A stretch of 64,000 bases of DNA from Anabaena minutissima FACHB-250 (GCF_014697125.1 NZ_JACJRG010000008.1:1-64000), one strand, 5' to 3'. Counted from the first letter of the stretch, positions 47,257 through 57,124 are shown. The notes: generated by a model not told the origin, from the sequence alone. Numbers and translations: made by a program.

Positions 47257-48119
47257 TCTCTCCTTAAATCCATCCAGCGACGCGTACCAAAAAATTTACA
47301 AGCTTCACCTGCAACTTTAGCTGCTTGATCAAGGGCATCAGTAAAACTTGCTTGTAAAATAAAGTTGCAAAAAGCCCCGTGAAAAATGTCTCCAGCCCCT
47401 AGTGTATCAACTGGCTGGATAGAAGGTACAGCTATGCTACCAAGTTTACCATGACTTGAGTAGGTAATTGGTTTTTCTCCGTGGGTAATGGCGATGTGGG
47501 GAATACCGCAGGAGCGGAGATAGGCAAAAATTTCTGTTTCGGAGTGACAGTTGGGAGGGTGAAAGTTAGCTGAACAAACGGCATAATCTACGAAGGGTAA
47601 GACTTGTTCAAATCCGCTTTTCCAACTACCACCATCCATCACTACAGGGATATGATGAGCCTTAGCCATTTTGGCGATCGCATATCCTACCTGCATCTGA
47701 TGTCCGTCAATCAGGACTATATCTATATTATGTAAGACATCTGCTGGAATCGAGCTACTACTGGCTGGAGTTTTGACAGCATTGATGGAAATTACCGCCC
47801 GTTCCCCGGTGGATTGGGTGACAATAATTGAAGATACAGGCGGTGCTGTATTGATCGTAGGGTCAAGATCAGCGATCGCTACATTATATATAGTTAAATC
47901 TCCCCTAATTAACTCTGTCATGGGATGCGAACCCAACACACCCAAAACTGTAGCTTCATTCCCTAGATAACTAAAAGTGACAGCCGCGTTGGTAGCTGGG
48001 CCGCCTGCTGCTACAGTGTAGTCAGATGCAACTAACTTTTGATTATTTTGCGGGGCAGATTCAGCTAAGTAAATTAAATCTAAAGTGATTAAACCCACAA
48101 ATAAAGCGTGATTAGTCAT
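47253..48119 (-). CDS. PfkB/ribokinase family sugar kinase
   Basis: 288 residues. N-terminal GLITLDLIYLAE with GGPATNAAVTFSYLG, and the C-terminal catalytic motif DTLGAGDIFHGAF with the base Asp. It phosphorylates a sugar or nucleoside with ATP; the substrate is not deducible. Upstream partner of CysQ in a two-gene operon. The start abuts the STRR block that separates it from rsmI. Confidence 0.9.
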   Translation of the reverse strand: MTNHALFVGLITLDLIYLAESAPQNNQKLVASDYTVAAGGPATNAAVTFSYLGNEATVLGVLGSHPMTELIRGDLTIYNVAIADLDPTINTAPPVSSIIVTQSTGERAVISINAVKTPASSSSIPADVLHNIDIVLIDGHQMQVGYAIAKMAKAHHIPVVMDGGSWKSGFEQVLPFVDYAVCSANFHPPNCHSETEIFAYLRSCGIPHIAITHGEKPITYSSHGKLGSIAVPSIQPVDTLGAGDIFHGAFCNFILQASFTDALDQAAKVAGEACKFFGTRRWMDLRRE

Positions 48120-48124
48120 TAGTT

Positions 48125-48170
48125 ATTCTCCCCAATCCCCAATCCCCAGTCCCCAGTCCCCAATCCCCAT
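48125..48170. repeat. STRR block (CCCCAAT/CCCCAGT)
   Basis: About six heptamers filling the 53-base gap between the divergent PfkB and rsmI genes, so promoter elements must lie within the repeat or inside coding sequence. Confidence 0.8.
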
Positions 48171-48172
48171 TA

Positions 48173-49030
48173 ATGCAAACCGATCCCAAACCAGGAACAC
48201 TATATATAGTAGGCACACCCATTGGTAACTTAGAAGATATTACCTTGCGGGCGGTGCGGATTTTGCAGAATGTGGATTTGATTGCCGCAGAGGATACGCG
48301 CCACACGGGGAAATTACTACAACATTTACAGGTGAAAACACCCCAGACAAGTTACCATGAGCATAATAGTAGTAGTCGCATCCCAGAATTAATAGAGCAT
48401 TTGCAGAGTGGAAAAGCGATCGCTTTAGTTAGTGATGCGGGTATGCCAGGAATTTCTGATCCGGGGTATGAATTGGTGAAGGCTTGTATTGAAGCAACGA
48501 TTCCCGTAGTTCCCATTCCTGGTGCGAGTGCAGCGATTACAGCGTTGAGTGCGGCGGGTCTACCCACAGATAAGTTTGTGTTTGAGGGGTTTTTACCAGC
48601 GAAAAGTCAGCAACGGCGAGAACATTTAGAGACTTTACAGACAGAATCTCGCACTCTCATTTTCTATGAATCGCCCCACCGTTTACGAGATACTTTACAA
48701 GACTTAGCAGACATTTGGGGAAGCGATCGCCAAATTGTGATGGCGCGGGAGTTAACTAAATTGTATGAGGAATTTTGGCGGGGAAGTATTGGAGATGCGA
48801 TCGCCCACTATCAAAAAAAAGAACCCCAAGGTGAATATACTCTAGTATTAGCAGGGAATCCCCCCAGCCAACCCTTACTCACAGAAGCACAACTCAAAGC
48901 CGAACTAGAACAATTAATGCGTCAAGGTATATCGCGATCGCAAGCTAGCCGACAATTAAATAAATATACTGCCCTTAACCGTCGTCAAGTTTATCAAATT
49001 GCTCTGGCGATTGATCTCAATCCTGAGTAA
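48173..49030 (+). CDS. rsmI: 16S rRNA (cytidine(1402)-2'-O)-methyltransferase RsmI
   Basis: 285 residues, tetrapyrrole-methylase fold. N-terminal PGTLYIVGTPIGNLEDITLRA and the LVSDAGMPGISDPG motif are diagnostic; IPGASAAITALSAAGLP also fits. It methylates the 2'-hydroxyl of C1402 in the decoding centre, together with RsmH. The gene starts three bases after an STRR block and follows no visible ribosome site. Confidence 0.93.
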   Translation: MQTDPKPGTLYIVGTPIGNLEDITLRAVRILQNVDLIAAEDTRHTGKLLQHLQVKTPQTSYHEHNSSSRIPELIEHLQSGKAIALVSDAGMPGISDPGYELVKACIEATIPVVPIPGASAAITALSAAGLPTDKFVFEGFLPAKSQQRREHLETLQTESRTLIFYESPHRLRDTLQDLADIWGSDRQIVMARELTKLYEEFWRGSIGDAIAHYQKKEPQGEYTLVLAGNPPSQPLLTEAQLKAELEQLMRQGISRSQASRQLNKYTALNRRQVYQIALAIDLNPE

Positions 49031-49091
49031 TACCAACAGCTATCTACAAATATTGCTAGGCTAAACTTATAGGAGTAAGAGATTTGCTGCC

Positions 49092-49802
49092 ATGTCTGTA
49101 GCCAAGGATTTAACAAACCCAGAATATGTTATCTTTCCTCCAGGGGATTTATACAGTGATGAGCCACCTTTGGAAAGTTATCTACATTTACAGCAACTAA
49201 TCCTGTTATTAAACACCTTAGAATGGTGGTGGCAAGACCGCAATGATTTTTTTGCTGCGGGTAATCTGACTATTTTTTATAGTCCGAGACAATTGAAATC
49301 CGAACACTTTCGCGGGCCGGATTTCTTCGTGGTGTTAGGAACAGAACGCAAACCACGTAAAAGTTGGGTTGTCTGGGAAGAAGAAGGTAAGTATCCCAAC
49401 GTGATTGTAGAGCTACTATCAGATTCTACTTCTTCTACTGACAGAGGCTTAAAAAAACAAATCTATCAAGATATATTCCGTACACCGGAATACTTTTGGT
49501 TCGACCCCAATAATTTAGAATTTGCTGGGTTTATTTTAATGGGTGGTAAATATGAACCAATCGCACCAAACCCCCAAGGTAGGCTATGGAGTCAGCAATT
49601 AGAGTTATATTTAGGGGTTGAACAGCAGAATTTACGTTTTTACACTGCTGAAGGGGAAATCGTACTCACACCGGAAGAAGTTGCAAGGTTGGAGATGCAA
49701 CGCGCTGAACAAGAAAAACAACGCGCTGAACAAGAAAAACAACGCAGCGATCGCTTAGAGGCGAAGCTGCGAGAATTAGGTATAGATCCAAATACTATTT
49801 AA
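49092..49802 (+). CDS. Uma2 family protein with C-terminal coiled coil
   Basis: 236 residues. The DUF820 core shows FRGPDFFVVLGTERKPRKSWVVWEE and PNVIVELLSDSTSSTDRGLKKQIYQDIF, with the DGG-type PD-(D/E)XK residues (Asp and Glu) present. The tail contains repeated RAEQEKQ heptads (from two near-identical 21-base repeats), forming a short coiled coil, as in many cyanobacterial Uma2 proteins. Function is unproven; nuclease activity is an assumption. Confidence 0.85.
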   Translation: MSVAKDLTNPEYVIFPPGDLYSDEPPLESYLHLQQLILLLNTLEWWWQDRNDFFAAGNLTIFYSPRQLKSEHFRGPDFFVVLGTERKPRKSWVVWEEEGKYPNVIVELLSDSTSSTDRGLKKQIYQDIFRTPEYFWFDPNNLEFAGFILMGGKYEPIAPNPQGRLWSQQLELYLGVEQQNLRFYTAEGEIVLTPEEVARLEMQRAEQEKQRAEQEKQRSDRLEAKLRELGIDPNTI

Positions 49803-49816
49803 TGCTCAAGGGATGC

Positions 49817-50023
49817 TTACTGTTCTTCGGGAAACACCCATTTTGGAGGTTCTGTCATTTTTCGCCTGAGACGTTCTTCCGCAATTTCTAGCATTCTGTC
49901 TAAAGAAGTCTCAGCGATAAATTTTGATGCAGCCTCTTTATACTCAATGTTTGGGCATTTCTCCCCTAAAACACAACCGTTAACGCAGGCTTGAGCGCAG
50001 TTAATTTTCTGCTCCACTGTCAA
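49817..50023 (-). CDS. Small Cys-rich conserved protein
   Basis: 68 residues with four Cys near the N-terminus: Cys9, 13, 17 and 23 (C-x3-C-x3-C-x5-C), then a helical region (FIAETSLDRMLEIAEERLRRKM) and PPKWVFPEE. The spacing suggests a bound metal or iron-sulfur cluster but matches no family I know. Convergent with the Uma2 gene. A ribosome site (GAGAGG) lies before the ATG on the minus strand. Confidence 0.7.
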   Translation of the reverse strand: MTVEQKINCAQACVNGCVLGEKCPNIEYKEAASKFIAETSLDRMLEIAEERLRRKMTEPPKWVFPEEQ

Positions 50024-50298
50024 TTCCTCTCTGATTTGAAAATAGGGATCGGGGACGAATCAATTCAAAATTCAACAACTTGTGGGGACTGGGGAGTAGT
50101 TAAAAGGGATTTTTATTTCCTTTGTTTGTTATTTCTACTTTCCAGGTAAATTTTACCCTGCTATTTGATCTCAAATTAGTCTAAATATTTACGATTTAAA
50201 AAAAAGGCAGGAAGCACAAAAGTCAATGCCCAATGCCTAATGCCCAATCCCTGCTACGCTAACCATATATATGCAATCTCTTGCTCAAAAGGTCGCTC

Positions 50299-51690
50299 AT
50301 GTCGGAACTGTTGGCTATCACCGGAACTATCGCCGCGATCGCTACTGCTGTTGTCCCCCAACAGGGTAGTGTGGGTATTGTGCGGGTGTCTGGTTTCCAC
50401 GCCATAGCCATTGCTCACACTCTGTTTTATGCTCCTGGAAAGCAGGTTTGGGAAAGTCACCGGATTCTTTACGGTTATATCCGCCATCCCCAGACGCGAC
50501 AGATAGTAGATGAAGCCTTGCTACTAATGATGAAAGCACCCCGTTCTTATACCCGTGAAGATGTGGTGGAATTTCACTGTCATGGCGGGATTATGGCAGT
50601 ACAGCAGGTATTGCAGCTGTGTTTAGAAAATGGTGCAAGACTCGCACAACCTGGAGAATTTACCCTCCGCGCCTTTTTGAATGGACGATTAGATTTAACT
50701 CAAGCCGAAAGTATTGCCGATTTGGTGGGAGCTAAATCACCCCAAGCTGCTCAAACTGCTTTAGCTGGGTTACAGGGAAAATTAGCCCATCCCATCCGTC
50801 AGTTACGCGCTAACTGTTTGGATATTTTGGCAGAAATTGAAGCTCGGATTGATTTTGAAGAAGACCTACCACCGTTGGATGATAAACAGATAATATCAGA
50901 TATTGACAGTATTGCCGCAGAAATAACCAAATTGCTGGCAAGTAAAGAAAAAGGTGAACTGCTGCGTACAGGGTTAAAAGTAGCAATTGTCGGTCGTCCG
51001 AATGTGGGTAAATCCAGCTTGTTGAATGCTTGGAGTCAGAGCGATCGCGCCATTGTCACAGACTTACCCGGTACAACCCGCGACGTGGTGGAATCGCAGC
51101 TAGTAGTGGGGGGAATTCCCGTGCAGGTGCTAGATACAGCAGGCATTCGGGACACAGTAGACCAAGTAGAAAAGATAGGGGTAGAGCGATCGCGTCGTGC
51201 TGCCAACACAGCAGATTTAGTTTTGTTGACCATCGATGCGGCCACAGGTTGGACAGATGGCGATCGACAAATCTACGAACAAGTACAACACCGGCCGTTG
51301 ATTCTCGTAATTAATAAAATTGACTTAATAGAAAAGCAACTGATTAATGCTCTAGCATATCCCCAGCATATTAATCACATAGTCCACACAACAGCATCCC
51401 AAAATCAAGGCATTGATTCCCTAGAGAGAGCAATTCTAGAGATAGTTCATACAGGGAAAGTACAAGCTGCTGATATGGATTTAGCCATTAATCAAAGACA
51501 AGCTGCTGCATTGACTCAAGCTAAAATTGCTTTAGCACAAGTACAGATGACAATAGCTCAACAGTTACCTTTAGACTTTTGGACAATTGATTTAAGAGGT
51601 GCAATTCAAGCACTAGGAGAAATAACAGGAGAAGATGTAACTGAATCTGTACTTAATAGGATTTTTAGTAGGTTTTGTATTGGTAAATAA
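50299..51690 (+). CDS. mnmE: tRNA uridine-5-carboxymethylaminomethyl(34) synthesis GTPase MnmE
   Basis: 463 residues from ATG 50299, with AAAGG at a suitable distance; the in-frame TTG at 50281 lacks a site. N-terminal folate-binding domain ([23 protein letters not shown]), G1 [10 protein letters not shown]3 DTAG, G4 NKID, and the C-terminal FCIGK with the catalytic Cys. MnmE works with MnmG to modify U34 of several tRNAs. Gap 50024-50298 has only repeat-like TGCCCAA units. Confidence 0.95.
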   Translation: MSELLAITGTIAAIATAVVPQQGSVGIVRVSGFHAIAIAHTLFYAPGKQVWESHRILYGYIRHPQTRQIVDEALLLMMKAPRSYTREDVVEFHCHGGIMAVQQVLQLCLENGARLAQPGEFTLRAFLNGRLDLTQAESIADLVGAKSPQAAQTALAGLQGKLAHPIRQLRANCLDILAEIEARIDFEEDLPPLDDKQIISDIDSIAAEITKLLASKEKGELLRTGLKVAIVGRPNVGKSSLLNAWSQSDRAIVTDLPGTTRDVVESQLVVGGIPVQVLDTAGIRDTVDQVEKIGVERSRRAANTADLVLLTIDAATGWTDGDRQIYEQVQHRPLILVINKIDLIEKQLINALAYPQHINHIVHTTASQNQGIDSLERAILEIVHTGKVQAADMDLAINQRQAAALTQAKIALAQVQMTIAQQLPLDFWTIDLRGAIQALGEITGEDVTESVLNRIFSRFCIGK

Positions 51691-51842
51691 TATCACTAAA
51701 ATCACTCTTATTTGATTTTTATGAGCGTTGGTACTAGCCTAACGTAAAGCATAGCCTGCGCTTGCATTTAAATCCTTTCCTGTCACCTATCCCCTGTCCC
51801 CTTCCTAAACAAATAACTTAAAAAATCAAACCGGATTACTAT

Positions 51843-52613
51843 ATGTCTTTTATTGATGAAATTAATCATACCAACGCCTTAATTGTAGGAGCAAGCCAAG
51901 GGATTGGTTTAGGTTTTGTGAAAAAACTACTCCAAGATGACAGAGTTACCAAAATTTATGTAACCTATCGTCAAGCAGAATCAGCTTCTGAGTTAATAGA
52001 TTTAGCCAATAAATATTCGAGTCGTCTAACTTGTTTAGTATTAGATATTACTGATGAGTTACAAATTGCTGAAACTATAAAACAGATACGCACTCAAATA
52101 GATAAATTACATTTAGTAATTAACTGTGTGGGATTGCTACATGAAGGTAATTTGCAACCCGAAAAAAGTTTAAGACAAATTAATGCCGATAATTTATTAC
52201 GTTACTTCCAAGTTAACAGTGTTGGTGCTGTACTTTTGGCTAAACATCTTTTACCATTGTTTCGCCATAATCAATTGGCTGTATTTGCGACTATATCAGC
52301 TAAATTAGCCAGCATAGGCGATAACCAACTTGGTGGATGGTATGGCTATCGAGCCTCTAAAACAGCACTCAATATGTTTATGAAAAATGTGGCGATTGAG
52401 TATAGTAGAAGTTGTCCTCAAACTATAGTTGTCACTTTACATCCCGGTACAACTGATACACAGCTTTCTCGCCCCTTCCAAAAAAATGTATCTGCGGAGA
52501 AATTATTCTCAGTGGAACGCACTGTTACCCAACTATTTGCTGTCATAGAACACTTACAAAAAAACGATAGCGGACAATTTTTCTCTTGGGATGGAAGTAG
52601 ATTACCTTGGTAG
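51843..52613 (+). CDS. SDR family NAD(P)-dependent oxidoreductase (C-factor-like)
   Basis: 256 residues, Rossmann fold with VGASQGIGLGF (dinucleotide binding) and NCVG, active-site Ser region (ISAKLA) and YGYRASK (Tyr and Lys). It resembles CsgA/C-factor-like short-chain dehydrogenases. Reduces or oxidises an unknown carbonyl/alcohol substrate in the cytosol. The preceding gap includes a CCTGTCC-type STRR at 51779-51803. Confidence 0.88.
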   Translation: MSFIDEINHTNALIVGASQGIGLGFVKKLLQDDRVTKIYVTYRQAESASELIDLANKYSSRLTCLVLDITDELQIAETIKQIRTQIDKLHLVINCVGLLHEGNLQPEKSLRQINADNLLRYFQVNSVGAVLLAKHLLPLFRHNQLAVFATISAKLASIGDNQLGGWYGYRASKTALNMFMKNVAIEYSRSCPQTIVVTLHPGTTDTQLSRPFQKNVSAEKLFSVERTVTQLFAVIEHLQKNDSGQFFSWDGSRLPW

Positions 52614-52621
52614 GCTCTAAA

Positions 52622-52900
52622 TCACTTAGAGTTTTTCAACATACAAGAAAAAGTGAATTGTCCCGTAAATTCATCAAAATGTGAGCTACATTGACCAAAT
52701 TTATTCTTAAAACTTTGATTTGGTGACACTTTTCCTAATTCAACACGAATTTTAGCACTAGCATTATCAATTGTAATGTTAGTGGAATTATTTTTACTCT
52801 TATTGGTAGTTGCAATTTTAACGCCACCAATTATATTAGCCTCTGCTGCTGGAGTTAATTCAGTCAATAATTGCTCATTAGATGTAATTGGATGTGACAT
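52622..52900 (-). CDS. Double-glycine leader peptide precursor (bacteriocin-like)
   Basis: 92 residues from ATG 52900. The N-terminus is a typical double-glycine leader: NEQLLTELTPAAEANIIGG with Gly25-Gly26 as the cleavage site for a C39-peptidase ABC transporter. The core (66 residues) is polar, Asn/Lys/Ser-rich, with two Cys (FGQCSSHF, FTFSCML) about 16 residues apart. No modification enzyme or transporter gene is within the window. Function as a bacteriocin or signalling peptide is inferred. Convergent with the SDR gene, ending eight bases after its stop. Confidence 0.7.
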   Translation of the reverse strand: MSHPITSNEQLLTELTPAAEANIIGGVKIATTNKSKNNSTNITIDNASAKIRVELGKVSPNQSFKNKFGQCSSHFDEFTGQFTFSCMLKNSK

Positions 52901-52902
52901 AA

Positions 52903-53088
52903 TTATTTGTTGCACTTACATGATTTGGTAAAAAATATCTTAATAATCTGAATATAGGCATTGTTTGTTATCAATTCATAAATCCCCAGAGAGAACCTAA
53001 ATTCAGCCTTTTGATACTTGATGTGATTATGGGTGTAGCCCATCGCACTCTCTTTGTATATCCATGTATCAAAATAACCAGTATTCAA
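52903..53088 (-). CDS. Possible small protein upstream of the GG-leader peptide
   Basis: 61 residues from TTG 53088, which has AGGAG seven bases upstream. Ends three bases before the GG-leader peptide start. Aromatic, Lys-rich, with a C-terminal KSCKCNK. No family recognised. Its position and ribosome site support a two-gene unit; its low coding character keeps confidence low. Confidence 0.35.
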   Translation of the reverse strand: MNTGYFDTWIYKESAMGYTHNHIKYQKAEFRFSLGIYELITNNAYIQIIKIFFTKSCKCNK

Positions 53089-53100
53089 TAAAAGTCTCCT

Positions 53101-53733
53101 AATACGATAGTAATTATTGCTAGAAAAAAGACAAAATTACAATATAAAAAAGCATGAATTTCTACAACTAACCCTGGCGATTATAAATCGCGCACCACTT
53201 GCTACCAGTCGAGAAATCCGCCCAAAGCAGTCGCTTGGCTACACAGACAAAACCCACCTACATGGGTGTGAAAAACCTCATTTTTGGTTAGTCCGCGCAC
53301 CATCCGGACTTAGCCTGTTTCACCTAAAACTTTTCAAACATCCTCTTAGCTAAAAGACATTTTCAAAAAGACATTAAGTAATATTATCTCGTCGCAAAAT
53401 ATTAAACTATCTAATATACCTTTTCTGTATTCAAGTTAATTCAGCCTTTAGTTAAATAGGATTAATTAATTTACTAAGTTACTATTTTCAGCAATATGTT
53501 TGCTATATGTAAACTTCTTCAAACGCAAAATATGCTTGAAGGTGAAATAGTAATCATAGTTCCATAAGAATTCAGCCCTAACTACAAATGTAAATAGCTG
53601 ATATTTTTTATCCAAGCATTAATTTTATACCATTTCAAATGTAGCAAATGTAATTCTGCATAAAGCCTCAAATTGTTGATGTAACTATCTAGACACTGAT
53701 CATATATAGCTTAGATTATTTATTCGGGATATA
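53101..53733. repeat. Gap with triple-hairpin dispersed repeat (53171-53320)
   Basis: Contains GCGATT/AATCGC (53177-53191), ACCCA/TGGGT (53254-53269) and AGTCCG/CGGACT (53290-53310) hairpins in a row. This layout is a familiar dispersed repeat in Nostoc-like genomes. The rest, to 53733, is AT-rich and holds no gene; the promoter of the next gene must be here. Confidence 0.6.
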
Positions 53734-56484
53734 ATGTTTACTACATCAAATCATCTGAATAGAGTTATTAATATAGCTCTATTCACACTTTTATTAACAA
53801 CTAATTTTATGGTAAGTAAAGTGAATGCAAAAAGAAAATTAGACATAAATTTGTTAGTATCTAGTAAATCAGTTGACAATACAACAGAAAAAATATCTAA
53901 TAATAGTTTATTTAAAAAAAATCCAGCAGCTTTAAACTCTAATTTAATTACACAGAATTCATCTCAAGATCCGATTAGAGTTATTCCTAATCCTAATGAT
54001 ATAAATATTTTAGATCGAATCAATCCATTTCAGAATCCAGATTCTGATTATGATGAAAATGACAAGATAGAACCAAATACTCTTGAAGATCAAGATATTA
54101 ATACGAAATTGCCAAAAAACGATTTAGAGTTATTAATATTAAACGCCCTTAGCAATAGTGTATTCAAATATCCTGGGATTATTGATCCTAGAGATGATTT
54201 TACATTTTATTCTTCTACATTCAATCCTCTTGAAAATAGCAAATATATTGATTTTTCAATTAAATTTTCATCAGAAGATGCCATATTTAACCGATTTACA
54301 TTTGCTGATTTTCCCCAAAAAGATCAATTCTATTGGGTCTTACCTGGTAATCGGGTTGTAATAGAAACTAAAGGTTGGCAGAGTGGAGTTTTGTACCAAG
54401 GAGAATCAAGTAATACTGAAATTAGACAGACGATTAGATTGACGCAAAGACTTTGGGGTATGCAAACAGTTTTCTCTCTTCCCGAATCACTACAAGAATT
54501 AACAGAGGAAATTGGTATTAATCAATTTTCTATTGAAGTAATTGCGGCGGAGGTGAATAATCCTGTAGGTGTTCCGGCTACTCCTCTTATGATCAATAGT
54601 GGAAGTAATCAAAATAATTCTATAAGTTCTCTTGTCCCAAATATCTCTAGCTTTAATGCAGATAAAGACCCATTAATTTTACAAACATTTCCCACAAGCA
54701 ATTTACAACCATTATTAGGAGAGGTAAGTCTTTCTCGTGGTTCTGTAATTCCTCAAGATACTTTAGGAAATGCAGGTTTTATTTGGGGTAATCCTTTAAC
54801 TAGAGAAAGAACTCAATTTCAGCCGCCAATCACATCTGCTCCAGGGATAAAATTTGGTAATAGAGAACAATTTGATAATTCCGATTTATATAATATTTTG
54901 CTTAATCCATCTATTACTGATAATCAACGCAATTTGTATTACTTGAATTCTTTATATTGGGTTTCTTTAAGTGAAAGACAAAATAATAGAGGAATTAGGG
55001 AGAAAACTGAAAACAATGATTGGCATAGATTTTATTTTAGCTATTCTCAGAATCGGACTCTATTGGAGTATGATCCTTTAGAGGCTAAAGCAACTTATAC
55101 TAATATTTCTACAAATCCGGGAATTTCTTTATCTTTGTCATTTGGTGAAAGAGAAATAGATGAATTACAAACTGCTAACTCTACATTAGGAATGCTCATG
55201 GGAGGAATTTTTGGGTTAATCGATTTTCCTCATTTAACGCAAAGTTTGCAGGAAGCTAAAGAACGTTTTGCTAGACAAGAGAGTTTTACAAATATAGACT
55301 CAAAAGCAACACCAGCGCAAAGAAGAGAAATTAACCAAAGACTAAATAGAAGCTTATTTCTAGGTAATCGCACAAGTGGCTTAGAACAAGTCTCTGGAAA
55401 ATTGACATTTCCCAGTACAATTACACCAAATAGCTCCAATATTTTACAAATTCGTACTGGTAATCATCGGCGATTAGTTCAGTTTCTAGATGCAAAGCGT
55501 ACTTGGAGAGAAGGAGAGACTTTCATTTCTAAAGCTGAAGTTTCTAATAACAGTTTTGGTAGTTTAACGTCTGTGAATGTACCTATTCCCTCTCAAGGAA
55601 CAAGCAATCGTTCATCAGCTCTACAGGTAACTTTAACTGATCCTAATGGTCAGCAGTTTTCTGAAAACTTAAGTTCATCTAATCTGACATCATTGCCGAT
55701 TGATATCCGGTTGTTTGATATTGCTTTTGACCGCATTGAGTTAAGTCAAGATGGTCAACTTATGACGTATTTACAAGCTTTTAATGGATATTTATATTTA
55801 CCTACTATAGAAATTTTATTGGCTGGTTCTTCTAATAAATGGAATTATAGTGTTAATTCAGGTATGTGGTTTAACCTAAATGCAGATACTACCTTTAATG
55901 TAACCAATAACTTTGGGTTCTTAGAGCCAACAATGGGTATTTATGCTAATGGCGCATTGAATTATATTCATACCTCTGTAGAGGTTGATGCAGAGGGTAA
56001 AACTCAAGCTATTACTAATCATATTCCATCCCTGCAATTTTATTGGAATAGTGCGGCTAATTTCCAAAATCCTAATTACCTGAATTTAAGCTACTTTTTT
56101 TCTCGTCAAGATAGAAATTTGAATTATTCTTTAACTACAGGAATCATATTGCTGAATGATGAATATACCCTGATACCTTCGGGATTTTTCCAGGGAAAAT
56201 TGGGATTAAATACAGGGTTAGAATTTAGCACATCTGTAGAAATAAGAGACCAAGTTTTCTATACATTAGAGGGCATTAAACGCATAAATCTTCAGTGGTC
56301 TTTGGGAGTTTATCTACAGAATTATATAAGTTTGGAGCGAGGTATACGAAATAGAGTTAATGATTTTTCTTATGGTCTGATAATTCAGCATAATATTCCT
56401 GGTAGTAGTAGATTTTGGGAGTCTCGTCTTGGGATGAATGGAGATATCTTCGATGCTAGTTTTCAAGGAGGTTTTAGCTTTTAA
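53734..56484 (+). CDS. Large exported protein, putative outer-membrane barrel
   Basis: 916 residues, AT-rich codon use. Signal peptide (IALFTLLLTTNFMVSKVNA), then an Asn/Ser-rich linker, an N-terminal domain (FYWVLPGNRVVIETKGWQSG), a large middle domain and a C-terminal region of alternating hydrophobic strands that ends in Phe (FDASFQGGFSF), the outer-membrane insertion signal. It resembles a conserved cyanobacterial family without assigned function. It could be a secretion or porin-like component; the GG-leader peptide gene is about 820 bases away on the opposite strand, so any link is only positional. Confidence 0.75.
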   Translation: MFTTSNHLNRVINIALFTLLLTTNFMVSKVNAKRKLDINLLVSSKSVDNTTEKISNNSLFKKNPAALNSNLITQNSSQDPIRVIPNPNDINILDRINPFQNPDSDYDENDKIEPNTLEDQDINTKLPKNDLELLILNALSNSVFKYPGIIDPRDDFTFYSSTFNPLENSKYIDFSIKFSSEDAIFNRFTFADFPQKDQFYWVLPGNRVVIETKGWQSGVLYQGESSNTEIRQTIRLTQRLWGMQTVFSLPESLQELTEEIGINQFSIEVIAAEVNNPVGVPATPLMINSGSNQNNSISSLVPNISSFNADKDPLILQTFPTSNLQPLLGEVSLSRGSVIPQDTLGNAGFIWGNPLTRERTQFQPPITSAPGIKFGNREQFDNSDLYNILLNPSITDNQRNLYYLNSLYWVSLSERQNNRGIREKTENNDWHRFYFSYSQNRTLLEYDPLEAKATYTNISTNPGISLSLSFGEREIDELQTANSTLGMLMGGIFGLIDFPHLTQSLQEAKERFARQESFTNIDSKATPAQRREINQRLNRSLFLGNRTSGLEQVSGKLTFPSTITPNSSNILQIRTGNHRRLVQFLDAKRTWREGETFISKAEVSNNSFGSLTSVNVPIPSQGTSNRSSALQVTLTDPNGQQFSENLSSSNLTSLPIDIRLFDIAFDRIELSQDGQLMTYLQAFNGYLYLPTIEILLAGSSNKWNYSVNSGMWFNLNADTTFNVTNNFGFLEPTMGIYANGALNYIHTSVEVDAEGKTQAITNHIPSLQFYWNSAANFQNPNYLNLSYFFSRQDRNLNYSLTTGIILLNDEYTLIPSGFFQGKLGLNTGLEFSTSVEIRDQVFYTLEGIKRINLQWSLGVYLQNYISLERGIRNRVNDFSYGLIIQHNIPGSSRFWESRLGMNGDIFDASFQGGFSF

Positions 56485-56512
56485 AATTTTTATTGGGTAT
56501 ATTTTATAAATA

Positions 56513-56567
56513 AAAACTAAATTACATCTCTTCCTTATTAAGGAAGAGATGTAATTTAGTTTTATTT
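56513..56567. terminator. Near-perfect 51-base palindrome after the barrel gene
   Basis: A 25-base arm (56513-56537) is perfectly complementary to 56539-56563 around a single base; TTATTTT follows. A very strong terminator, usable from either direction. Confidence 0.85.
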
Positions 56568-56650
56568 TAGTAGCTCATAATCTAAGTTATGCAAGATGTC
56601 TAATAACTAATAATTTGTTATGTCTTGCATAGGCACGAGTGAGGATTATT

Positions 56651-57124
56651 CTAATCTAAACCATCGCTCCCAATTGCAGCCCTAATAATTGATGTATATT
56701 CATCTAGTGTAAGATTGCCGTTTCTTAGTCTATCAACGATCGCACCCCTAATAGATCCCGCTACATTATATGGAAGTGCTGTAAGTCCACCTGTATGCAG
56801 TGTTAAGCTCGGATATGCTACATGAGTAATGGGATCTATATATGAAGTTGCTGTAACTGTGTACATACCATTAATTCCTGCAAAATAAGTTCCTCTAGGC
56901 GCAACGGCTTCAGCCGCGATACTGGACAAATAAGCACCAGGGGTAATATATACTGCTGCACCAGCCAAGCTAGAAGGTTCTCCAGAACTAAAGTCAGAGA
57001 TTGGATCTTCTATTAAGGCTTGTGCTGATGCTGGAGCAGATCCTAAAGTTAAGCAGCCAATTAAACCTGTCAGAGATAGACCAATTTGTAACCAGTTACC
57101 AGCAGAAAAGGAAGGTAAATTCAT
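56651..57124 (-). CDS. Exported hypothetical protein
   Basis: 157 residues with a Sec signal peptide (WLQIGLSLTGLIGCLTLGSAPASAQA). The mature part has a YITPGAYLSSIAAEAVAPRGTYFAGINGMYTVTATSY segment that looks beta-rich and a helical C-terminus (LDEYTSIIRAAIGS). No Cys-based or catalytic motif, no recognised family. Convergent with the barrel gene. Confidence 0.65.
   Translation of the reverse strand: MNLPSFSAGNWLQIGLSLTGLIGCLTLGSAPASAQALIEDPISDFSSGEPSSLAGAAVYITPGAYLSSIAAEAVAPRGTYFAGINGMYTVTATSYIDPITHVAYPSLTLHTGGLTALPYNVAGSIRGAIVDRLRNGNLTLDEYTSIIRAAIGSDGLD

Noticed and set aside
53117..53353. 78-codon plus-strand frame
   Set aside because: It is a translation of the triple-hairpin dispersed repeat; not a gene.
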